Below, piece by piece: positions 1 through 5,990 of a DNA stretch of 5,990 bases. The translations under genes and the position numbers were made by a program. Origin of the DNA: Eubacterium sp. (GTDB lineage: Bacteria; Bacillota; Clostridia; Lachnospirales; Lachnospiraceae). The DNA is taken from NCBI GenBank assembly GCA_017445525.1, contig JAFSTZ010000218.1:1-5990 (forward strand), read 5' to 3'. Below the pieces are notes generated by a model, which saw only the letters and a program-made list of their open reading frames with translations, was not told the origin of the DNA and searched no databases. Within the stretch, counting starts at the first letter, position 1; each line of letters opens with the position of its first letter.

Positions 1-1
1 A

Positions 2-379
2 GGCGAGCTTCTCCATGAGCAGAAGGCATCGTTTGATGAGCCCGCCAGGCTGTCCGGAGACTCTTTGCCGGCGGCAAAAGAGGAGGGTGGTAATCTTGTG
101 AGTCGAGCTTTCGGAGGGCCTGCCAGCTACTACACGGTTCCCCTTGATAAAAATGTTGAAGCGGATGGTTTTCGCATAGAAGTGAGATACTCCGGGGCAG
201 CGCCTGTGGAAGGCGAAGAGGCGTTTGACGGACATCTGCGTTATAAAGCATCTTCGGAGAAAGACCAATCATATATCAGGATCTCGGACAGGTGGTATGA
301 TCTGGCGGATCCTCAGACAAAAGAAAAACTCGGTATCGGATTTGCACCGAATAATGCATGTATCAAGGCTATTTTTTAA
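2..379 (+). CDS. C-terminal fragment of a probable C1 (papain-family) cysteine protease, lectin-like tail domain; 5' truncated by the window
   Basis: The reading frame is open from base 2 to the TAA at 377-379, giving 125 residues with no start inside the window that needs to be used. A TTG at 65 lies in frame, but the frame continues open upstream, so this is the tail of a longer gene. The fragment has YYTVPLD at about residues 43-49, a beta-rich middle (FRIEVRYSG), QSYIRIS followed by WYDL at about 89-101, and the terminal NNACIKAIF. This order (YYTVPLD, a hydrophobic strand, a QS(Y/F)I turn, W-x-DL, then N-x-C-(I/L)KA at the very end) is what I recall for the lectin-like domain that closes many clostridial and archaeal secreted papain-family proteases. 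The catalytic Cys/His part would lie upstream and is not visible, so the protease assignment is inferred from the tail alone. No cell-wall anchor or membrane segment follows. Another secreted beta-sandwich protein is possible. Confidence 0.6.
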   Translation, partial: GELLHEQKASFDEPARLSGDSLPAAKEEGGNLVSRAFGGPASYYTVPLDKNVEADGFRIEVRYSGAAPVEGEEAFDGHLRYKASSEKDQSYIRISDRWYDLADPQTKEKLGIGFAPNNACIKAIF

Positions 380-404
380 GACTTGGTTTTGAAAGGGAAA
401 AAAT

Positions 405-2516
405 ATGTCAAACACAAAAGAAAAGAAGTTCCTGAAACTGAAGAATCAACATACATGGTCATCTATAGTGATATCGGTCATAACATTTACTATCATTTTT
501 GCTATAATAAATGTCGCGGTCATATTTTTTATGTTATATTCCATAGACTCGAAAGTTGACGATGAATATAAGATAGTCAGGCAGATCGCTGATATTTATC
601 TGAACAGTCATAACAGTGATGTCAGTTTTGAAAAGATAGCAGAGAGCAACGGGTATGAGTATTTTGTCAGAGATGCCGACGGTACAGTGATTGACGGAGA
701 CAGTGTTAACACCTGTAGTGAGAACGGCGGAGAGATGGGATTTGTCTTCGGCAAAAGAAACTATACAGTCTATGAGGATACAGAGGAAGATTATCTGGTG
801 TATGACAGTGCGGGGATGGTCGTACTGAATCTGAGAAACATGCATTGGACTGAAGACCAGATAGCCTTAGACGGCGGTGGTACGGCAGCAGGTAAGGACG
901 ACGAGACGGTCATCGCAACCGGATATGCGGATATGCCCCTGTGGATCGGAGTTCCGCTGAATGATAACAGTACATTTATAGTGAAGGGACATATCAGAGT
1001 CAGGATTTCTGATTTCTTTGTTCTTTTGGCTATATTTATAGCGATGAACATCATCATGCTGTTTTTCCTGATCTTCCGTATCATCAGGATTGTGGGTGAG
1101 TTTTCGAGGAGAAGGAAGATCACTGAGCTGTTTTTGGTCGATGAGGTGACGAGGGGCAACAACAGGATGGCATTCATGCTCAAAGGAAATCAGATTCTGA
1201 GAAAGAGCAAAAATGCAGATAAACGATATGCAGTCATGCATCTTACGATAGTAAAGTTCAGAAACTTCTGCATGTGTCATACTCCTGAAGAGGGAAACAA
1301 TATACTGGTGAGGATATCTGCTATCATCTCACAGAACCTGATACCAAACGAGGAGTTGTTGGCTCACGTCAGTTCATCGTCATTTGCTCTGCTGATGGAG
1401 GCACCGACAGATGACGCGGTCAGACAGAGATTCTCGACTCTTCTTGAGCGGTTGAACGACATGGATATGAGGGATGCCGGACCGATGATGGCCGGACATA
1501 CTCAGGCATATCGCTCATTTCAGTTTCAGGCGGGTGTCCAGATCATCGAACCGAACATAATTGAAGGCAAGAAAAAGAAGAGAAAGGACACCGGGCTGGA
1601 GCATTTTTATAACAATGCAGTGACTGCGAAGTCGACACTCGAATCGACGGCTGACAGCGGTATCGCATTCTTTGATGAAAAGCTTCTGGAGGATGAGCGA
1701 TGGGCTGAGATGGTTGAGGAATACCAGCAGAAGGCACTTGATAACGAAGAGTTTGTGGTTTACTATCAGCCCAAGTACTCACCGGATACAGAGGAGCTTG
1801 TAGGAGCGGAGGCGCTCATCAGATGGCAGTCGCCGGAGTTTGGATTTGTGCCGCCCGGAAGATTTATACCGATATTTGAGAACAACGGATTTATAACGTC
1901 GATAGATCACTATATGATCTGTCATGTGGCGAGGGATCAGAAGAACTGGCTCGATGCCGGGATGAAGTGCGTGCCTGTATCGGTCAATGTATCGAGAGCC
2001 CACTTCGCCGAGAGCGATCTGGCTGAGCAGATACGAAACATGGTGGACGAGGTCGGGACACCGCATGAGTTTATCGAGATAGAGCTGACGGAAAGTGCTT
2101 TCTTTGATGATAAAAATGCGATCATCGAGTCTATCGAGAGGTTGAAGTCGTACGGGTTCTCGGTATCGATGGATGACTTTGGCTCGGGTTACTCATCACT
2201 GAACTCGCTGAAGGATATGGATCTGGATGTGTTGAAGCTTGACGCGGAGTTTTTCCGGGGCGATGCTGATCCGGAGAGAAAGGCCGTCGTCATCTCCGAG
2301 GCGATCAATCTCGCCAAGAGACTGAATATGCGAACTGTTGCTGAGGGCGTTGAGGAGAAGGATGAAGTTGATTTCCTGAGTGAACAGGGATGTGATATGA
2401 TACAGGGATATTACTTCTCCAAGCCTCTGCCAAAGGACGAATATGAGAGTCGTATGGACAAGAGAGAAACCGATACTCAGAACGATCAGAACGAGAGCGA
2501 TAAACAGCTGAGTTGA
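405..2516 (+). CDS. Membrane-anchored GGDEF(degenerate)-EAL protein, probable cyclic-di-GMP phosphodiesterase
   Basis: This 703-residue protein likely hydrolyses cyclic-di-GMP to pGpG at the inner face of the membrane. It has a short basic N-terminus, a first membrane helix at about 19-46, an outside region at about 48-199 that probably senses a signal, and a second helix at about 201-230. A GGDEF-like domain follows at about 240-425: DEVTRGNNRMAF (246-257) matches its entry motif, but the GG(D/E)EF site reads SSSSF (323-327), so cyclase activity is unlikely. The EAL domain spans about 432-682. The signatures are E469-A-L, SVNVS with N528, ELTES (560-564), D590-D591-FGSGYSS, K611 in LKLD, AEGVE with E647, and Q667 in QGYYFSKPLP. 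All known metal-binding and catalytic positions appear to be kept, so phosphodiesterase activity is expected from family knowledge. A lysine-rich stretch KKKKRK (389-394) interrupts the GGDEF domain's last part. The tail after 683 is polar and low in complexity. The start is supported by AAGGG at 393-397, 7 nt before the ATG. The gene lies 25 nt after the protease-like gene, with no terminator between them. Confidence 0.93.
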   Translation: MSNTKEKKFLKLKNQHTWSSIVISVITFTIIFAIINVAVIFFMLYSIDSKVDDEYKIVRQIADIYLNSHNSDVSFEKIAESNGYEYFVRDADGTVIDGDSVNTCSENGGEMGFVFGKRNYTVYEDTEEDYLVYDSAGMVVLNLRNMHWTEDQIALDGGGTAAGKDDETVIATGYADMPLWIGVPLNDNSTFIVKGHIRVRISDFFVLLAIFIAMNIIMLFFLIFRIIRIVGEFSRRRKITELFLVDEVTRGNNRMAFMLKGNQILRKSKNADKRYAVMHLTIVKFRNFCMCHTPEEGNNILVRISAIISQNLIPNEELLAHVSSSSFALLMEAPTDDAVRQRFSTLLERLNDMDMRDAGPMMAGHTQAYRSFQFQAGVQIIEPNIIEGKKKKRKDTGLEHFYNNAVTAKSTLESTADSGIAFFDEKLLEDERWAEMVEEYQQKALDNEEFVVYYQPKYSPDTEELVGAEALIRWQSPEFGFVPPGRFIPIFENNGFITSIDHYMICHVARDQKNWLDAGMKCVPVSVNVSRAHFAESDLAEQIRNMVDEVGTPHEFIEIELTESAFFDDKNAIIESIERLKSYGFSVSMDDFGSGYSSLNSLKDMDLDVLKLDAEFFRGDADPERKAVVISEAINLAKRLNMRTVAEGVEEKDEVDFLSEQGCDMIQGYYFSKPLPKDEYESRMDKRETDTQNDQNESDKQLS

Positions 2517-2567
2517 TGAAACAGATACTTATAAGAGATATGGAATACCAGCCATGAAAGGAGCATT

Positions 2568-4658
2568 ATGCCTTTTAAACTGCATCAACCGTTTAAGCCG
2601 ACAGGCGATCAGCCTCAGGCTATAGAAAAGATAGTTCAGGGTTTCAGAGAGGGCAACCAGTTTGAAACCCTTCTCGGAGTGACCGGTTCCGGCAAAACCT
2701 TTACCATGGCCAATGTCATACAGCAGCTCGATAAGCCCACACTGGTCATAGCCCACAATAAAACTCTCGCATCACAGCTTTACGGTGAGTTCAAGGAGTT
2801 TTTCCCTGAGAACGCCGTGGAGTATTTTGTGTCTTATTACGACTATTATCAGCCGGAGGCGTACGTGCCGTCAACCGATACCTATATAGAAAAGGATTCC
2901 TCTATAAATGATGAGATCGATAAGTTGCGTCACTCAGCCACTGCTGCACTCACGGAGAGACGGGACGTCGTCATCATCTCCAGTGTTTCGTGCATCTACG
3001 GTCTCGGATCCCCCATCGACTATCAGAACATGACAGTGTCGCTCCGTCCGGGTATGGAGAAAGACAGAGATGATGTCATCAGACAGCTTGTCAACATACA
3101 GTTTACGAGAAATGATATGGACTTTCACCGTGGAACCTTCAGGGTAAGAGGGGATACTGTGGAGATCTTTCCTGCATCGGCGACTGACAGGGCTTTCAGA
3201 GTTGAGTTTTTCGGAGATGAGGTGGACAGGATCACGGAGATCGATGTGCTGACCGGTGAGCCGCTGAACACGCTTGAACATATGGTGGTCTTCCCTGCCT
3301 CGCACTACGTCGTGGCACCTGATAAGATGGAGACTGCTATATCGAGGATAGAGGCAGAGTTGAAGCTTCAGAAGGATTTCTTTAAAAAAGAAGGAAAGCT
3401 TTTGGAACTCCAGAGGATATCCGAGAGAACGAACTTTGACATAGAGATGTTGCGTGAGACAGGCTTTTGTTCCGGCATAGAGAACTACTCCATGCACTTA
3501 AACGGATTAACGCCCGATGACTCGCCGCAGACACTTTTGGATTATTTTCCGGATGATTTTCTCATCATAGTAGATGAGTCACATATGACTATCCCGCAGA
3601 TCGGGGGCATGTACAACGGCGACCAGTCCAGAAAGTCAACACTCGTTGACTACGGTTTTCGCCTGCCGTCTGCCAAGTGCAACAGACCGCTTTCTTTTGA
3701 GGAGTTTGAGTCGCATATCAATCAGATGCTGTTTGTATCTGCAACTCCTGCCAAGTATGAGGAAAGCCACGAGCTGCTCAGAGCCGAGCAGATATTGAGA
3801 CCGACAGGACTGCTTGATCCCGAGGTTATAGTACGTCCTATAAAGGGGCAGGTGGATGATCTGATCGGAGAGATAAGACGTGTAACAGGAGGACAGGCAT
3901 CTGCGGTGGATGAAAAGTCAGCGGCCTTGACAGCTCCTGATGAAACAGTTGATGATCCGGCAGGATCAGATGGTAAATCCGATGTTAGTCGCCCCGGCAA
4001 GGTTCTCGTGACTACCCTGACTAAAAGGATGGCAGAGGATCTGACCAAGTTTCTGAAGGAGGCAGATATCAGAGTCAGGTATCTCCACTCAGATATCGAT
4101 ACTCTGGAACGCATGGAGATCATACGTGATATGCGACTCGATAAGTTTGATGTTTTGGTGGGTATCAATCTGCTCCGTGAGGGACTTGATATACCGGAAG
4201 TTCAGCTGGTGGCGATATTGGATGCGGACAAGGAGGGATTTCTGAGATCGGAGACGTCTCTCGTTCAGACCATAGGACGAGCTGCCAGAAACGTAAACGG
4301 AAGAGTCATCATGTATGCGGATACTGAGACCGACTCCATGAAAAAAGCTATCTCGGAGACCAACCGCCGCAGAAAGATCCAGGATGAATACAACAAAGAA
4401 CACGGTATCACACCCAAGTCCATAGAAAAAGCCGTGCGTGACCTGATACGTATATCATCAAAGGCGGATGCCGATATCACGGAGACCAAGAAGGATCCTG
4501 AATCCATGTCCTATAAGGAACTTGAGAAGGCTGCCAGAGATATGCTCAAGAAGATGAATCATGCAGCAACAGAGCTTGATTTCGAGTCTGCAGCCAAGTA
4601 CAGAGACAGGATGATGGAGTACAAAAAGCATATGCATGACATAAGAAACGGCGAATGA
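2568..4658 (+). CDS. uvrB: UvrB, excinuclease ABC subunit B (nucleotide excision repair), with an acidic insert
   Basis: UvrB receives damaged DNA from UvrA, checks the lesion by inserting its beta-hairpin between the strands, and recruits UvrC for dual incision in the cytoplasm. The 696-residue protein starts with the standard N-terminus ([11 protein letters not shown], 9-19). Visible motifs are Walker A GVTGSGKT (37-44), the tyrosine-rich hairpin region [14 protein letters not shown] (89-102), the Walker B-type VDESH (335-339), SATP (391-394), the helicase motif QTIGRAARN (567-575), and a C-terminal UVR domain (about 651-688) for contact with UvrC. The family is usually about 655-675 residues; the excess is explained by an insert of about 33 residues at about 438-477, between EIR and [14 protein letters not shown]. 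The usually conserved Arg in IENYSRH is Met here (M309). An AAAGGAG at 2557-2563 precedes the ATG by 4 nt. The gene sits 51 nt after the EAL gene and 13 nt before the condensation-domain gene. uvrA is not adjacent, and no LexA box was found in the upstream gap. Confidence 0.98.
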   Translation: MPFKLHQPFKPTGDQPQAIEKIVQGFREGNQFETLLGVTGSGKTFTMANVIQQLDKPTLVIAHNKTLASQLYGEFKEFFPENAVEYFVSYYDYYQPEAYVPSTDTYIEKDSSINDEIDKLRHSATAALTERRDVVIISSVSCIYGLGSPIDYQNMTVSLRPGMEKDRDDVIRQLVNIQFTRNDMDFHRGTFRVRGDTVEIFPASATDRAFRVEFFGDEVDRITEIDVLTGEPLNTLEHMVVFPASHYVVAPDKMETAISRIEAELKLQKDFFKKEGKLLELQRISERTNFDIEMLRETGFCSGIENYSMHLNGLTPDDSPQTLLDYFPDDFLIIVDESHMTIPQIGGMYNGDQSRKSTLVDYGFRLPSAKCNRPLSFEEFESHINQMLFVSATPAKYEESHELLRAEQILRPTGLLDPEVIVRPIKGQVDDLIGEIRRVTGGQASAVDEKSAALTAPDETVDDPAGSDGKSDVSRPGKVLVTTLTKRMAEDLTKFLKEADIRVRYLHSDIDTLERMEIIRDMRLDKFDVLVGINLLREGLDIPEVQLVAILDADKEGFLRSETSLVQTIGRAARNVNGRVIMYADTETDSMKKAISETNRRRKIQDEYNKEHGITPKSIEKAVRDLIRISSKADADITETKKDPESMSYKELEKAARDMLKKMNHAATELDFESAAKYRDRMMEYKKHMHDIRNGE
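3876..3998 (+). other. Lineage-type insert region within UvrB (disordered acidic linker)
   Basis: This codes for residues 437-477 of UvrB. In ordinary UvrB the helix ending in EIR is joined to the strand VLVTTL by about 8 residues; here about 41 residues lie between them. The added part is rich in Asp, Glu, Ser, Ala, Gly and Pro (for example [17 protein letters not shown], 456-472), with no aromatic residue, which is typical of a flexible loop. Both flanks are conserved and in frame, and the length fits an addition of about 33 codons to a normal gene. It falls at a surface loop of the C-terminal helicase lobe by comparison with known UvrB folds, so the protein probably still works. Insert edges are approximate. 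Confidence 0.8.
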
Positions 4659-4659
4659 A

Positions 4660-4668
4660 AAAGGAGGT
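4660..4668 (+). promoter_or_regulatory. Full-length Shine-Dalgarno site for the condensation-domain gene
   Basis: AAAGGAGGT is complementary over nine bases to the usual 3' end of bacterial 16S rRNA. It begins just after the UvrB stop codon (4656-4658) and ends 3 nt before the ATG at 4672, which is closer than the usual optimum. It fixes 4672 as the start, because the next in-frame ATG (codon 17) has no such site and would remove the conserved LTPAQ motif. Confidence 0.8.
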
Positions 4669-4671
4669 AGT

Positions 4672-5990
4672 ATGAAGGAGACAAACAAAACACTTTATCC
4701 ACTTACGCCGGCGCAGAACATGCACCATCAGTGGATAAAAACCTACAAGACACAGCAGGTTTCAGGAGTCAGCATCGTCGTAGCACTGCAGGGTGTTATA
4801 AATATCGAGGTGCTGAAAAAGGCGATCAAGGAGGAGTTCAAGCGATATGGCTGTCTCCGCCTGCGTATGACAAAGCCGGATAAAAACGGTGATGTCAAAC
4901 AGTATCTCGTGCAGTCGGACAGGCGTGATATCCCATTGAGAGATCTGTCGGATATGACGATGAGTGAAGCTGATCAAACTATGCAGCAGTGGGCTTACAA
5001 TACTTTTGATGGAGATGACATCCCGCTGTGTGAGTTCTTTTTGATGCTTTTGCCGGACAACTACAAGGGATTTTTTGTACACATGGATCACCGGCTTATC
5101 GATTCGGTCGGTATGGGCATCATGGTGGATGATATACTTCAGTTATACAGCCACTACAAGTTCGGTACACCTATGCCTGAGGATCTCCCGGACTTTGAAA
5201 AGGTGCTTCAGGATGATCTGAAAAAGATGGAAAACAAGAAGCGTTTTGAAAAAGATAAGCGTTTTTGGGATGAACAGTTTGATACACTGGGTGAGCCACT
5301 CTACTCAGACTTCAAGGGACCATCAGTGCTTGAGGCGTCCAGAAAGAAGCATAAAAATCCCAAGCTGCGCGCCGCTGATATCGAGCTGAAGGATCTGTTT
5401 GTTACAGTAAAGAATTATCAGCTCGAGCCGGAGCCCACCAAAAGACTTATGAGCTTTTGCAGGAATACTTCTCTGTCTCCGTGCAATCTGTTGTTGCTGG
5501 GACTCAGAACATATCTGTCAAAGGTAAACAACGGACAGGAAGATATCACGATACAGAACTTCATATCCCGTCGTTCGACTCATGATGAGTGGCGTTCGGG
5601 AGGAAGCCGTACGATCATGTTCCCCTGTCGTACAGTGATCACTCCGGATACGGATTTTATCTCGGCGGCATACGAGATACAGAGTACACAGAACAAGATT
5701 TATATGCACTCAAACTACGATCTGCAGTTGATCATGGATGAGGTGAAAAAACGGTACAACATCCCTGATAACACGAGCTATGTAAGCTGTTATCTGACAT
5801 ACCAGCCTGCACCGCTTGCGGTTGAGAATGACAGTCTCAAGGGAGTACCTTTCCACTTCCACTGGTTTGCAAACGGAGCCGCAACCAAGAAGATGTATCT
5901 GACAGTATCGCATATGCCGGACGGTGGTATGAACTACTCGTTCCACTATCAGCCTGCATGTCTGGATGAAAAGGATATTGAGCTGTTATA
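4672..5990 (+). CDS. Condensation-domain (NRPS C-domain / CoA-dependent acyltransferase superfamily) protein, 3' truncated by the window
   Basis: The frame is open from the ATG at 4672 to the window edge: 439 codons plus two bases (TA). The protein resembles the condensation domain of nonribosomal peptide synthetases, which joins an acyl or aminoacyl thioester to an acceptor amine, and related stand-alone acyltransferases. Visible are an N-terminal YPLTPAQNM (9-17, like C-domain motif C1), a first lobe ending in VHMDHRLIDSVGMGI (136-150) that holds the active-site motif, a motif similar to C5 (GGSRTIMFPCRTVI, 310-323), and the second-lobe end LTVSHMPDGGMNYSFHY (410-426). The canonical HHxxxDG reads D139-H140-R-L-I-D144-S145: the catalytic second His and the Asp are kept, while the first His and the Gly are changed. 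No signal peptide or membrane helix is seen. At 439 residues the C domain is almost complete; the last TA could begin a stop, which would make it a stand-alone protein, or a Tyr codon leading into more domains. Substrates cannot be told. It follows uvrB by 13 nt, so the two are probably co-transcribed. Confidence 0.85.
   Translation, partial: MKETNKTLYPLTPAQNMHHQWIKTYKTQQVSGVSIVVALQGVINIEVLKKAIKEEFKRYGCLRLRMTKPDKNGDVKQYLVQSDRRDIPLRDLSDMTMSEADQTMQQWAYNTFDGDDIPLCEFFLMLLPDNYKGFFVHMDHRLIDSVGMGIMVDDILQLYSHYKFGTPMPEDLPDFEKVLQDDLKKMENKKRFEKDKRFWDEQFDTLGEPLYSDFKGPSVLEASRKKHKNPKLRAADIELKDLFVTVKNYQLEPEPTKRLMSFCRNTSLSPCNLLLLGLRTYLSKVNNGQEDITIQNFISRRSTHDEWRSGGSRTIMFPCRTVITPDTDFISAAYEIQSTQNKIYMHSNYDLQLIMDEVKKRYNIPDNTSYVSCYLTYQPAPLAVENDSLKGVPFHFHWFANGAATKKMYLTVSHMPDGGMNYSFHYQPACLDEKDIELL
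4694..4739. repeat. Perfect 10-bp inverted repeat with DnaA-box-like arms inside the start of the condensation gene
   Basis: The arms are TTTATCCACT (4694-4703) and AGTGGATAAA (4730-4739), exact reverse complements separated by 26 bases that contain a small CGCCGGCG palindrome (4706-4713). Each arm includes TTATCCACT, which matches 8 of 9 bases of the consensus DnaA box TTATCCACA, in opposite orientations. It lies at codons 8-23 of the gene, so the bases also encode the conserved YPLTPAQ region. It could form an RNA hairpin about 20 nt after the start codon, could bind DnaA, or could be chance; a rough count gives about 0.3 such repeats expected in a window of this size. Confidence 0.4.

Noticed and set aside
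65..379. A separate 104-residue gene starting at TTG 65.
   Set aside because: The frame is open upstream to base 2, no Shine-Dalgarno site stands before the TTG, and the protein looks like the end of a larger secreted protein.
2478..2495. Tandem imperfect 9-base repeat CAGAACGAT / CAGAACGAG near the end of the EAL gene, considered as an SOS-type site because of GAAC.
   Set aside because: The two GAAC elements are in direct, not inverted, orientation and no GTTC partner is present, so this is not a LexA site. It encodes the polar tail of the protein.
2517..2567. Possible promoter (TATAAG-like -10) or short ATGG/CCAT hairpin between the EAL gene and uvrB.
   Set aside because: No matching -35 element was found at proper spacing, and a 4-bp stem without a T-run is too weak to call a terminator.
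2934..3497. 187-codon open frame on the minus strand opposite uvrB.
   Set aside because: It lies wholly within the conserved uvrB gene, has a low-complexity Cys/His/Arg-rich translation without recognisable motifs, and is a shadow of the real frame. The same holds for the other minus-strand frames.
3887..3912. AGGAGG inside uvrB followed by an in-frame GTG (3906), as a possible internal start giving a C-terminal UvrB fragment.
   Set aside because: The spacing of 13 nt is too long, the start would be a GTG within the low-complexity insert, and AGGAGG also arises from the ordinary codons there. Nothing else supports a second product.

Overview
The window carries four genes on the + strand in a tight head-to-tail row, with gaps of 25, 51 and 13 nt and no hairpin terminator visible between them. 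The sequence suggests a Firmicute, most likely a Lachnospiraceae-type anaerobe (Butyrivibrio/Roseburia/Eubacterium-like). The reasons are purine-rich Shine-Dalgarno sites, mid-range G+C with frequent AGA/AGG and ATA codons, a UvrB of Clostridia-like sequence, a membrane GGDEF/EAL protein, and what looks like the lectin-like tail of a clostridial papain-family protease. The genus is an inference, not something read directly.

Layout: (1) Bases 2-379 are the 3' end of a gene whose tail resembles the C-terminal lectin-like domain of surface or secreted C1 cysteine proteases. (2) Bases 405-2516 encode a two-pass membrane protein with an extracytoplasmic sensor region, a degenerate GGDEF domain and an EAL domain with a full set of catalytic motifs, so it is probably a cyclic-di-GMP phosphodiesterase. 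(3) Bases 2568-4658 encode UvrB, the damage-verification helicase-like protein of nucleotide excision repair. It is complete but carries an unusual acidic insert of about 33 residues in its C-terminal helicase lobe. (4) Base 4672 to the window end encodes the start of a protein of the NRPS condensation-domain / CoA-dependent acyltransferase superfamily. It has a variant active-site motif (DHRLIDS in place of HHxxxDG) and is cut by the window edge.

The close spacing suggests the genes can be co-transcribed, but their functions (surface protease, second-messenger turnover, DNA repair, acyl transfer) do not form an obvious pathway. uvrA is not adjacent on either side within the window, and no LexA-type SOS box was seen upstream of uvrB. 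The most notable points are the condensation-domain protein, the UvrB insert, and a perfect 10-bp inverted repeat just inside the start of the condensation gene whose arms each match 8 of 9 bases of a DnaA box. No tRNA, rRNA, CRISPR array, insertion sequence or riboswitch was recognised, and no gene-free stretch exceeds 51 bases.
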